Below, piece by piece: positions 1-10,706 of a stretch of 64,000 nucleotides of DNA. The stretch comes from Hemileia vastatrix (taxonomy: Eukaryota; Basidiomycota; Pucciniomycetes; Pucciniales; Zaghouaniaceae), in assembly GCA_030280995.1 (NCBI GenBank), contig JASXTE010000017.1, positions 19,344,498 to 19,408,497 of the forward strand, written 5' to 3'. A program made the position numbers and the translations under genes. The notes under the pieces are model-generated. The model did not search any database. It saw only the letters and a program-made list of their open reading frames with translations, and was not told the origin of the DNA. The number at the start of each line of letters is the position of its first letter. Within the stretch, counting starts at the first letter, position 1.

Positions 1-2
1 TC

Positions 3-3000
3 ATCCCTGCACCAGTTAATCCTACATCAAACTTCATTATTTCATGTAATGGAAAGAATTATATGGGAGGAGTCATCTCCAATTCATTATTTGAAGTTTC
101 TGTGGTTCCACAAGGCATGTCTCCCCCTAATTCCTCAGCTCTCTATGCAAAAGCTTCAAGTCAATCTCTAACTCTCTGGCACAACAGATTAGGACATCCC
201 TACGCCCCATATATTCAAAAACTTTTTAATGGAATGGCATCTGATGTATCTAGTTCTAGTTTGTCTGATTCTGAAATGCATTTTTGTGAACCGTGTGTGT
301 TGGGTAAACAAACCCATGCTTCCTTTCCTGGCCAGTTGCCTGTTGCCAAAAATCCTCTTGAAGTTATACACACAGATTTATCTGGGAAAATTCAGCCTCC
401 TTCTTTTGATGGTTCTCAGTATTACCTTAAGTTCACTGATCAGGCCACTTCATACCGTCATGTTTACCTTCTTTCCTCAAAAGCCCAAGTATTCAAATAT
501 TTCTTGGAATATAAGGCATCTGTAGAGCTGCAATCTGGTTTCAAAATCAAAAAGCTTGTTTGTGACGGTGGTGGTGAGTATATCAACTCTAGTCTGGTCA
601 ACTTTCTTAAACAACATGGCATTGCTCTTCAAGTTACGGCTCCTTACACTCCCCAACAAAATCCAATTTCTGAGAGAGGAAACCGTATTACCACTGAAAA
701 ATCCAAAACCATGATGTTTCATTCTAATGCACCAATTCACCTATGGTCTGAAGCAGTTAAAACAGCAGTATATCTTGAAAACAGATTACCAACCAAAGCT
801 CTTCAAAACAAATCAACTCCTTTTGAAGCCTTGAATAAATCCAAACCCAGAGTTTCACACCTCAGAGTTTTTGGTTGTGCTTGCTATGCTTTCCTTGATA
901 AACATCAACGTCCTGGAAAGTTTTCAGCTAATGCCAGAAAGTGTGTCATGCTTGGATATGAAGTTGGAACAACAAATTATTGTGTTTGGGACCTTGAGCT
1001 TAAAAAGATTGTTATTGCCAAATCTGTGGCCTTCAATGAAAATTTCTTCCCCTTTCTTGACTCCAGATTTAAGCGCCCTCAATGGTCACAACTGATGAAG
1101 CAAATTCCAGATCAAATTCATGACAGTCAACCACTTCCAACACCTGGCCTTTCTTTTTCTCCAGCTCAATCTCCTTCTGAGTCTCCAACTCCTGATCCAT
1201 CCTCAGGAAACACTTCTGATTCACATTCTGAAGATAATTCTCCTTCTTCTTCTTCTTCCTCTGATTTTCACATGTCAGGCACACCTTCCAATTCAACTCC
1301 TTGTCCTTCACCTGGCCACTTAACAAGATTACCTCATTCCAATGTCCCAGATGAAGAAGGTTCCAGTCAATCTGATCCATCATATTCATCAATTGAGCCA
1401 GACAATCCAGCAGATCCTGATTATGTTCCCTCATCACAATCCCCCAGTTATTCTGACATCTCTTCAGCTGAAACATCAACTCCTGAACATTTACGTCAGA
1501 TTTATTATGATCATTATCAACATGATTCCTACTCTGATTCTCCTGATCCTCTTGGGTTATATGCAGCAAATGCCTTTGCTTTCTCTCTAGAAGCTCCCTT
1601 GCTAGCTCATGAAATTCCTGAACCCCAGTGTTATAAGCAAGCAATCTATTCCAAATATTCAGCAGAATGGGCAGAGGCTGTGAAACATGAACATCAAGCA
1701 CTTCAGCGTTGTAACACTTGGAAAATTGTCCCCAGGCCTGAAAAAGCTAATGTAATTGGCTGCAGGTGGGTTTTCAGGGTTAAACCTAATGCTGATGGTG
1801 GTGTTTCAAAGTTCAAAGCCCGTTGTGTAGCAAAAGGATATTCTCAAATCCTAGGAATAGATTTTCATGAAACTTTTGCACCCACTGGACGGATCACTTC
1901 TCTCAGGACCATTCTTTCTTTAGCAGCTTATTTTGACTGGGATGTTCATCAAATGGATGTAGTGGCAGCTTTTCTCCAGGGAAACTTAAATGAAACTGTT
2001 TATATGGAACAGCCTGAAGGAACACTAACTGCTGGAAATGAAGGTAAAGTTTGCCAATTGTTGCGCTCTCTTTATGGCATCAAACAAGCTCCCTTTTGCT
2101 GGAATTCATGTATAAATGACTACTTGTGCAAGCTCAACTTCTCCCCCCTTAAGTGTGATCAGTGTGTGTATGTTTGGAGAAACAAATCACAAATCTGTAT
2201 CATTTATCTTCATGTTGATGATATGGTCATTACTGGTAATCATTTTCTTTGGTTCAAAGACAAAATCAAAACTGAATTTGAGATGGATGATCTTGGTCCT
2301 GCCACTTGGATTTTGGGAATGCGTCTCACCAGGAACAGAACAGCACGTACTCTTTCTTTATCACAAGATTCTTATGCTGAAAAAGTTTTGTCCAACTGGA
2401 ATATGGCCAACTGCAATCCCTGTCTTACTCCCTTATCCCCAAATGATTATCCTGTCAAAGCAACCAGTGAAGAAATTGCTGAATTCAATGCTCTGAAAAT
2501 CAATTACCGCTCTGCTATTGGTGCACTCAACTATTTGTCTGTAGCAACAAGACCTGATCTCTCTTTTGCAGTTGGTGCATTATCTCAACATCTCATTGAA
2601 CCAGGTATCAAACACTGGCTTGCTGTCAAACACACTTTCAGATATCTGTGTGCCACTTCATCATCATCTCTCACTTTTGGAGGAAAATGCCCAATTCCAA
2701 ATCATCCATCACTCTGTCCTCTTATTTACTCTGACACTGATTATGCTGGGGATCCTGATACCAGGCGCTCAACTGGAGGGTATGTTGCCATACTCAATGG
2801 AGGAGCTATTTCCTGGAGTTCTAAAAAGCAGCAAGTTGTCACTATCTCTAGTACTGAAGCTGAGTTCAGAGGCATTGTGGATGCTGGATGTGAAGCAATC
2901 TGGCTGACTAAATTACTTACTTCCTTCAATATTCCTAAGTCACCTTCACCTTTAATCCTTGCTGACAATGCCAGTTCCATTTCACAATGCAAGGATTCAC

Positions 3001-3218
3001 TCAGATACCGTCAAAGATCAAAACATGTGGACACTCAACTTTGTTGGATTACTGAAAGCATCAACAAAAATCATTTTCAGCTTCAACACATTTCAACTGA
3101 ACACATGGTGGCTGATCTTCTTACAAAATCTTTAGGAAAAGTCAAGCTGTCTTATCTCCTCAAACTCATGGGTCTGATATTAAGGGGGGGTGTTGAAATT
3201 TCTGCCTCTAATACCTGA
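3..3218 (+). CDS. Ty1/copia polyprotein (integrase, RT, RNase H), 5' end beyond the window
   Basis: The reading frame is open from base 3, through the ATG at 63, to the TGA at 3216-3218, so gag and protease lie off the left edge. Visible in order: GAG-pre-integrase zinc region (LTLWHNRLGHP, then CEPCVLGKQ), integrase core with all three acidic residues in place (VIHTDLSG, LVCDGGGEY, NPISERGN), a Ser/Pro/Asp-rich linker (about residues 370-510 counted from the ATG at 63), reverse transcriptase (GCRWVFRVK, WDVHQMDVVAAF, HVDDMVITG with both catalytic Asp), RNase H (YSDTDYAGDPDTRRS, ISSTEAEF) and the terminal ADLLTKSLGK motif. There is no stop or frameshift over about 1070 residues, unlike every other retroelement in this window, so it may be a young or recently active copy. 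A polypurine tract and the 3' LTR overlap its last codons. Confidence 0.95.
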   Translation: MPAPVNPTSNFIISCNGKNYMGGVISNSLFEVSVVPQGMSPPNSSALYAKASSQSLTLWHNRLGHPYAPYIQKLFNGMASDVSSSSLSDSEMHFCEPCVLGKQTHASFPGQLPVAKNPLEVIHTDLSGKIQPPSFDGSQYYLKFTDQATSYRHVYLLSSKAQVFKYFLEYKASVELQSGFKIKKLVCDGGGEYINSSLVNFLKQHGIALQVTAPYTPQQNPISERGNRITTEKSKTMMFHSNAPIHLWSEAVKTAVYLENRLPTKALQNKSTPFEALNKSKPRVSHLRVFGCACYAFLDKHQRPGKFSANARKCVMLGYEVGTTNYCVWDLELKKIVIAKSVAFNENFFPFLDSRFKRPQWSQLMKQIPDQIHDSQPLPTPGLSFSPAQSPSESPTPDPSSGNTSDSHSEDNSPSSSSSSDFHMSGTPSNSTPCPSPGHLTRLPHSNVPDEEGSSQSDPSYSSIEPDNPADPDYVPSSQSPSYSDISSAETSTPEHLRQIYYDHYQHDSYSDSPDPLGLYAANAFAFSLEAPLLAHEIPEPQCYKQAIYSKYSAEWAEAVKHEHQALQRCNTWKIVPRPEKANVIGCRWVFRVKPNADGGVSKFKARCVAKGYSQILGIDFHETFAPTGRITSLRTILSLAAYFDWDVHQMDVVAAFLQGNLNETVYMEQPEGTLTAGNEGKVCQLLRSLYGIKQAPFCWNSCINDYLCKLNFSPLKCDQCVYVWRNKSQICIIYLHVDDMVITGNHFLWFKDKIKTEFEMDDLGPATWILGMRLTRNRTARTLSLSQDSYAEKVLSNWNMANCNPCLTPLSPNDYPVKATSEEIAEFNALKINYRSAIGALNYLSVATRPDLSFAVGALSQHLIEPGIKHWLAVKHTFRYLCATSSSSLTFGGKCPIPNHPSLCPLIYSDTDYAGDPDTRRSTGGYVAILNGGAISWSSKKQQVVTISSTEAEFRGIVDAGCEAIWLTKLLTSFNIPKSPSPLILADNASSISQCKDSLRYRQRSKHVDTQLCWITESINKNHFQLQHISTEHMVADLLTKSLGKVKLSYLLKLMGLILRGGVEISASNT
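3181..3190 (+). other. Polypurine tract of the copia element
   Basis: The G-run (TAAGGGGGGG) directly precedes TGTTGAAATT, the start of the 3' LTR. This is the expected second-strand primer site of an LTR retrotransposon. It lies inside the last codons of the polyprotein. Confidence 0.85.
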
Positions 3219-4106
3219 CCCATTCCTTACTCCAGCTTCTTACCATCGTCTCAAGTCATTCTCCTTGCTCATATCCTCTTTTCCTGACCTTTTCCGCTGA
3301 GGAACTTCAAAGATACGAGCTCCAGCATCAAGAACAACATTTCTTTCCCACCCGGAGTCAATGTATTGATTCTGGACCTCGAGGACGTGTTTCTTTACCT
3401 GGAGTGTGAATCTTTTCCCCGGCTGAGAACTTTTTCCTTGGATGTGAACCTGTCTCTTTTCCTGTATTGTAGTTTAGTAGTTTTGTCGACGTCGTGTTAG
3501 TTTCTATTGTTTTGGATGATGGACTTTGTCCAATAATGAGCCCTCTCTTTGCCATTTCCGTTTTCCCCATCCAAATCTTTTTCTTTCTCTTTCTCTCTAT
3601 TCTCTTTATCCCTTCCACTGCTTCTTCCTGTCCACTGCTTTCCCTTTTGGCCGCATCTGACAGTCTTTGCACTGTGTGGGGAGAATAGAGTCTTTTGTCC
3701 AGGTTCTTTCCTTTTCTCTTCTGTTATCTTTTCTCTAATTCTCTTAGTCCTAACCACAGCAACTCACACTTGTGTCCCTTATAGTTTTAGCACACGCTTT
3801 GTTGTAGTTACTTGTTGTTGTAAGGTGCACAGTTGCTGATTAACCTGTGTTTAGGTATGTTTGTTTTTGCAATGAAATCCAAATCTTTTTCTTTCTCTTT
3901 CTCTCTATTCTCTTTATCCCTTCCACTGCTTCTTCCTGTCCACTGCTTTCCCTTTTGGCCGCATCTGACAGTCTTTGCACTGTGTGGGGAGAATAGAGTC
4001 TTTTGTCCAGTTTTAGCACATGCTTTGTTGTAGTTACTTGTTGTTGTAAGGTGCACAGTTGCTGATTAACCTGTGTTTAGCTTTCCTCTGTGCTAAAACT
4101 TCTTCA
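3191..4106 (+). repeat. 3' LTR of the left-edge copia element (right boundary uncertain)
   Basis: It starts with TG right after the polypurine tract. The 5' LTR is off the window, so the end cannot be checked. The last non-repetitive base before the A-tract array is near 4106 (TTCTTCA), which I use as a provisional end. It contains a partial internal duplication (3571-3854 versus 3879-4080), so the true LTR length may differ. Confidence 0.6.
3571..4080 (+). repeat. Imperfect tandem duplication inside the LTR; second copy lacks an 82-nt GT-AG segment
   Basis: A 132-bp block (3571-3702, repeated at 3879-4010) and a 70-bp block (3785-3854, repeated at 4011-4080) occur twice. In the first copy they are separated by 3703-3784, which begins GTTCTT, ends TTATAG and contains a CTAAC branch-site-like motif. 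In the second copy the two blocks are joined exactly where splicing would join them. The second copy therefore looks like DNA copied from a spliced transcript. Confidence 0.8.
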
Positions 4107-5470
4107 AAATTTAAAAAAATTTAAAAAAATTAAAAAAAATTAAAAAAAATTAAAAAAATTAAAAAAATTAAAAAAAATTAAAAAAATTAAAAAAAATTTA
4201 AAAAATTTAAAAAATTAAAAAAAATTTAAAAAATTAAAAAAAATTTAAAAAATTTAAAAAATTTAAAAAATTTAAAAAAATTAAAAAAAATTAAAAAAAA
4301 TTAAAAAAATTAAAAAAAATTATAAAAATTTAAAAAATTTAAAAAATTTAAAAAATTTAAAAAATTTTAAAAAATTTAAAAAAATTAAAAAAAATTAAAA
4401 AAAATTAAAAAAATTAAAAAAATTAAAAAAATTAAAAAAATTAAAAAATTTTAAAAATTTTAAAAAAAATTAAAAAAAATTAAAAAAATTAAAAAAATTA
4501 AAAAAATTAAAAAAATTAAAAAAAAATTAAAAAAATTAAAAAAAATTAAAAAAATTAAAAAAAATTAAAAAAAATTAAAAAAAATTAAAAAAAATTAAAA
4601 AAATTAAAAAAAATTAAAAAAAATTAAAAAAAATTAAAAAAATTAAAAAATTTAAAAAAATTAAAAAAAATTAAAAAAAATTAAAAAAAATTAAAAAAAA
4701 ATTAAAAAAATTAAAAAAAATTAAAAAAAATTAAAAAAATTAAAAAAATTAAAAAAATTAAAAAAAATTAAAAAAAATTAAAAAAATTAAAAAAATTAAA
4801 AAAAATTAAAAAAAATTAAAAAAAATTAAAAAAAATTAAAAAAAATTAAAAAAAATTAAAAAAAATTAAAAAAAAATTAAAAAAAATTAAAAAAAATTAA
4901 AAAAAATTAAAAAAAATTAAAAAAAAATTAAAAAAAATTAAAAAAAATTAAAAAAAATTAAAAAAAATTAAAAAAAATTAAAAAAAATTGAAAAAAATTA
5001 AAAAAAATTAAAAAAAATTAAAAAAAATTAAAAAAAATTAAAAAAAATTAAAAAAAAATTAAAAAAATTTAAAAAAAATTAAAAAAAATTAAAAAAAATT
5101 AAAAAAAATTAAAAAAAATTTAAAAAAATTAAAAAAAATTAAAAAAAATTAAAAAAAATTAAAAAAATTTAAAAAAAATTAAAAAAAATTAAAAAAAATT
5201 AAAAAAAATTAAAAAAAATTAAAAAAAATTAAAAAAAATTAAAAAAAATTAAAAAAAATTAAAAAAAATTAAAAAAAATTAAAAAAAATTAAAAAAATTA
5301 AAAAAAATTAAAAAAAATTAAAAAAAATTTAAAAAAATTAAAAAAAATTAAAAAAAATTAAAAAAAATTAAAAAAATTAAAAAAATTAAATAAATTAAAA
5401 AAATTAAAAAAATTAAATAAATTAAAAAAATTAAATAAAATAAAAAAAATAAATAAAAATAAATAAAATA
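4107..5470. repeat. A-tract array (TTAAAAAAAA)n, about 1.36 kb
   Basis: It is almost entirely runs of 5-9 A separated by TT or TTT. Unit length drifts from about 8-9 bp in the left half to a regular 10 bp over roughly 4920-5330, then decays to TTAAATAAA near 5390-5470. There is no coding potential. Ten-base phasing of A-tracts is known to curve DNA. The right end abuts, in reverse orientation, the T-rich segment that follows the splice-donor-like GGTAAGTC of the neighbouring Harbinger element. Confidence 0.95.
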
Positions 5471-7426
5471 AAAGGACTTACCTGGAGAGATGAGATGAGA
5501 AAATAAATGAAACCAAATGGTTTGAGGGAGGTTTGATGGAGAAAAGGAAAAGGATATAACTGATGAAAGAAAAAAAGAAAGACTGAAAAATTATGTGATA
5601 GCTGAAAATATGCAATTTCATGTTGAGGTGGTGACCAAATACAAAAGAGACAGGAAAAAAAGAGATTTTCACTGAAAATTCAAACTAAAAGTCAATATGA
5701 AAAAATAAAATTACAAAAGCAAGAAAATAATACACTCAACTTGATCATTTGAAAAGTATGGGAAAAAAAAAAGAAAAAGGGATTTGTTGTGAAAAGTTGG
5801 AGTATTATTGTAATAATGATGGAGTGTTTCTCAGTTGGAAGTAAGATAAATAGTAGATAAAAATGAAATATATTTTTTAATAATTTAAGAAAAAATCACT
5901 AAATCACCCAATGTGCTAGTGTGATTGGAATAATTTTCTCCCATATGATAGTGGTTTGAGAAATAGAAGTGTTGGATATAGTGGAAGGTGTCTCAACTTG
6001 TTCTTATTCATACAACTCTTACCATTTATCTTTGAGGTCAGTAAGTAGGTTATGAAGTATAGTGTAACACAGAATACAGTTGATCACTGCCTCTATTTTG
6101 AATTTATTTCTAAAAGGAGTTTTAAATTCCCTTAAACTAGAAAAACAACCTTTCAAGATTCCAATAGAATGTTCAGTACAGACTCTTGACTTTGCCAAAT
6201 GTTTGTTGAACTTGGCATTTTGACTGTCTTCAGATTCTTCTCCCCAAAAAGCAGGAATTACATATTTTCCATTCACATAAGCATAATCTGCCAGAAGATA
6301 CTGATCTTCTTCAAAGATTTTTTCAGGTTCTATAAAAATTTCCATTCTTTGAAAGATGTAGGAGTCATGACATGAACCATGATAGCCAGAAAAGAAAGAT
6401 ATAGATTTTTCATTCATGTCACATATAAGCTAAACAGAAATTGAATATCTATAGAGAATATATAGTTGCTTGTGTTAGTATGAAAAAGAAAGAAGAAAGG
6501 AATTAAAAATAAGCTACTTCTTTTTAAAGTTAAATTGATTGTTTCCATCTTGAGCAGGTTTCTGACTCAAAGGAATAGTAGTACCATAAACAAAACAAAT
6601 ACATCCTGGGAAACCCTCTGATTGCACAACCTGAGATGATTCAATTCATTCTTCTTTAGTTGGCCAGGTGACAATTTTAGATTCCAGGGAGTTGATAGCA
6701 GTGATGCATTGTTTTTTATAAGTGCTAACAGAGCCATACCCCAAATCAAAGAAATTTTCCAAACGTTTCAAGGCAGCTCTGTTACCATTGGAACCCAAAC
6801 AAGCTAGTGTAATGGCCAATTGAATTGAAGGATCACATTGTGTTTTTTGAGAATTACCATGAAAGATGGGGTGGTCCTGAATAAGCTCAAGCAATTTAAG
6901 GAAAAATTCCTGAGAAGTCCTAAACAACTGTCTATAACTGGGTACAGATAGGTTAAGAAGGGTTTAAATGGTGTACTTGGGGGTATGAAGTACTTGAGGC
7001 TTTCTAGGATGAAGGTAACATTTCCTGGCCATTTTTTGATAAAAAAAGAAAATATTCTTCAAGATCAGAATCAGAATTGCAGTCATAGTCCAAGAGCAGA
7101 TCAAGAGCTATGAAAGTTATTGCTTGATGTAGCTTATCATGATTTGAGAGTGAGGAAGGCATGACTCTTATATGGTATAAAAATGTAAATGATGTATGAT
7201 GTTTTGAGTTTTAAAGTTTTATGCTGAAGAGTGCTGTGTATGAATGGGATGATGCTTAAAAATCAGTGAAATGGGACATTATGGTGAAATCAGCACTTTT
7301 GGTTGAGAAAGTGCAGATTTAAGTGAAATAAGTGACTTATTTCATTTTGAAATCCACCAGTGTCTGGGACTAGTGTGTTTCAAAAATCCGCACTAAAATA
7401 AGTGTGGATTTTCCAGAACTGACACC
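5471..7426 (-). mobile_element. Harbinger-type DNA transposon, copy 1, truncated
   Basis: It is minus-strand related to the two Harbinger elements at 25-38 kb. Its outer end (around 7383-7426: AAGTGTGGATTTTCC then AGAACTGACACCCCC) matches the terminus of copy 3 near 38320-38344. The inner end stops at 5471, just past TCTCTCCAGGTAAGTC, a segment shared with copies 2 (about 28400) and 3 (about 34760). The downstream TET-like and Myb/SANT genes of the other copies are absent, replaced by the A-tract array. Confidence 0.75.
6019..7162 (-). pseudogene. PIF/Harbinger (HARBI1-like) DDE transposase, copy 1, decayed
   Basis: It starts at MPSSLSNHDKLHQ (7162), is broken near 7020-6940 by a frameshift and stops, then reads MFRTSQEFFLKLLELIQDH and RAALKRLENFFDLGYGS, hits an in-frame TGA near 6645, and after a short intron continues as SGYHGSCHDSYIF, QYLLADYAYVNGKY, RVCTEHSIGILKG, and ends LLTDLKDKW. 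The second Asp (ADYAY) and the Glu (TEHSIG) are present. The first catalytic Asp appears as Tyr (FVYGTTIPL, compare FIDCTTIPL in copy 3). The element should not encode active transposase. Confidence 0.8.
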
Positions 7427-7836
7427 CCCTCTATTTAATAGTTTTCAAATGACAAAATGTGATATCTGAGTATAAAATAAACAATGAAGAAGAATAAATA
7501 TATAAAAAAAAGTCAACAAAATGATGAACTATGATATCTGAATATAAAATCATGATGAAAACAAGTGAACTGAACCTCATGAGTAGATTAAAATCTTCTC
7601 AATGTGAAGAATAGTGATCATGTTGAATGAAAAGGTGAAGTAACAAGCAAGTTAAGAAGAAAAAATTAAAAAAAAAGTGACTAAGAGATAAAGAAAAATT
7701 GACTAAATGGGTACTGGTTAAAGACACTGAGATCATGTGCCAGATGAATGCTGCTCAAAGTAAAAAATAAAATAAAAAATAAAAACAAAATTAAAATAAA
7801 CTTACACCCATGATTTTTTTTTTTTTGCTAATGTTG
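7427..7836. other. AT-rich intergenic stretch, nothing recognised
   Basis: I see no ORF with family features, RNA gene or clear repeat boundary. It holds A-rich and TA-rich sequence and a T-run at 7814-7826. Confidence 0.6.
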
Positions 7837-7841
7837 GATAC

Positions 7842-8938
7842 TGTCAATGTATGTTAGTATTTAAGTATGATTTAATAGTAAATATTAATGGTCCTACTAC
7901 TTATTTATAAATGATTTATAGATTAAACCTCAGGGGAAGACTAATAAAATAGTTATGTTCAATATTAACTCACAATATTTGGATTGGTGTGGACTAGTGG
8001 TGGAAAATAAGTTAATAAAATATAGTTATAGCTAATATAAAGATAATATCAATTTATAAAGGCTTTAAAATATAGTTTTATATGATAATAATTGTTTTAA
8101 AATTTTTATTTGAGTTGTAGTAATTAAGTGATGTCCAATAGCCAATCAGATCCTCCCTTACTTATACCAAAATCCCCTGGAGTGCACAGAACTTCAATCC
8201 AGATGATATCACTGCTATCCCCAGCAATTACAGCACTGTTAATGATATCATACACCCATTCCATAAAAAGAGAAAACAGATAAAAGCAGATACCATAAAG
8301 AAACAGGTAAAATATCTCATCCAAAGAGTATAGAATGAAACCCAAAGCATATAAAGGAACCAAATCAACTGTCCAAGCCCCCAATCATATCCCCAAGCAT
8401 CCATATTAACCCAGTTATCATATCCTAACTCATAAATCTGTGAAAATCCATTAAAAGGAAGTAGATTAAGTTGTCCAAACTTGATATATGCACCTGAAAA
8501 AAGTGTATACGCTTGTGTAGACATGGTGAGTCCATTGAATACAACCATATTACCTAAAATAAGCAGAAACATAAAGCTTATAGGCTATTTAGAGGTTTAA
8601 ACCTGCTTATAGACCTATATATACATAATATAACTACATATTTCACTGAATATGAGGTTTATGCATACATATAGGCTTATGTATGTTTATAATTACTTAA
8701 TATCACTTAAGATAAGTATATCATGACTCTATTAGCACCTTAATAAGTATTATGGGGCTATGGATAAGCTGTTTAAACTTATATAAGTCATTTAATAGTG
8801 TAATAAATATATATATAAGCATAATAACCATATATATAGGTATTATAACCATATTTTTTACTTATAATCTTAATGAAATTAAGGTTATCTTATTTTAAAC
8901 ATAAGAAATACTCAGTCCTGGGGATACCTAGGCTGACA
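7842..8938. repeat. Solo LTR A, 1.1-kb family, with GATAC target duplication
   Basis: It begins TGTCAATGTA and ends GGCTGACA, giving TG...CA ends with short inverted repeats. It is flanked by perfect 5-bp duplications GATAC at 7837-7841 and 8939-8943. Two more copies lie at 25399-26581 (inverted) and 38515-39683 (same orientation). No internal retroelement sequence adjoins it, so it is a solo LTR left by LTR-LTR recombination. Small Tyr/Phe/Leu-rich ORFs inside it are not genes. Confidence 0.9.
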
Positions 8939-8943
8939 GATAC

Positions 8944-9134
8944 GCACTAATAGGGTTTGTTAAGAGGACTGTGTTCAAAACATTCCCTAGTTGACTTCAA
9001 CTGATGTTCAAAAAAAAAAAAAAAAAAAAAAAAAAAGGCTTCTCATACTCTAATCAAGTGACAATTCAATCAATCAAGTAAAGAAAGTTCAACCAGAACC
9101 CCATTACCTGGAGAAAAAAGAAAAAAAAAACCCC

Positions 9135-9169
<35 letters not shown>

Positions 9170-9367
9170 ATCTGTTATCATCTAATTTCCCAACATCTTC
9201 TCAACATGTTTAAACTTGAGCAGATCACTAACACTATTCCCCCTTTCCCCCACATTTCCTGTGATGAGTGTATTAAACATATTCATAAAGTGGTCTTTTC
9301 TGTATGGACATCACAAGGGGAGGGGAGGGGAGGGGAGGGGACAGGGGAAGGGGGGGGGGGAATCCTT
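8944..9367. repeat. Simple-repeat intergenic region
   Basis: It contains a poly-A run (9009-9037), a (TCA)n microsatellite (about 9130-9170) and (GGGGA)n with a G-run (about 9315-9360). No gene or RNA is recognised. Confidence 0.8.
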
Positions 9368-9895
<528 letters not shown>

Positions 9896-10706
9896 ACCAT
9901 TTTCCCCCCCTGTGCATCATCCAGGGTTAAAGCTATAGACTTGCTAGCAAGTCCCCCCCCCCTCTTAAAGTTCCTGTGGATAAAAAGGGAAATGGATGTC
10001 ATGTCTTTTTGTCCAGGCACTCCTCATACACACTATAATGTAGCATACTCACAGGCAGATCCACACATTAAACATACATGCTTACTTTCTCCTGTTGGTC
10101 CAGACCCTCTCAATCACAACTATTACATGAAAAACAAAAACCCTCAACCTCAAAAGATATGATTCTAAGAAATAACAACAAAGTAAAAGAACAACACATG
10201 AAATATAAAATGTAAAAAATTATATCATCACTAGTAATCATTAATTTGTGTCTGTACCCCATAAAAAAGGAATAATAACAAGAAAATGATACTAAACAAA
10301 TATTTAAATATAGCTTTACAGCCTATTTCAAACTAAAAATTGAATACAAGGCACTATTATATTAACATGTGTAGTCTGAAAATAAATACGTGTTCATTTT
10401 TCTTAAATATAGGAGTAAGAGATATGAGTATACTACATAGTTGATATGAGTGATATTATACATCAGAATCTTATATTTCATCCTATCTATATGATAATTA
10501 TTTTTAATGAAATAAAATGCCTTGAGATGATATGATGACGCTAAATCAGGCTTGAAAACAACACTGATGAATGAGCATCACTAACGTGATAAATAAAACA
10601 AGTCTGCAATAAAGAATCAGCTATCAACGAAACTTGTTATATTCATAAATCTGATTCTGAACACTCTAATCATAAGGCAAATTATACTGACTGTGATTAG
10701 CTTCCC
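9896..10706. other. Intergenic, 3' side of the ferric reductase gene
   Basis: AT-rich and without recognisable repeats or genes, apart from C-runs near 9904-9962. It presumably holds the 3' UTR of the minus-strand gene that ends at 10707. Confidence 0.6.

Noticed and set aside
8124..8572. Small aromatic-rich membrane-like proteins in the 1.1-kb repeats (also 25806-26193, 38999-39283)
   Set aside because: They lie inside solo LTRs, are not conserved in frame among the three copies, and the repeats have TG...CA ends and target duplications.
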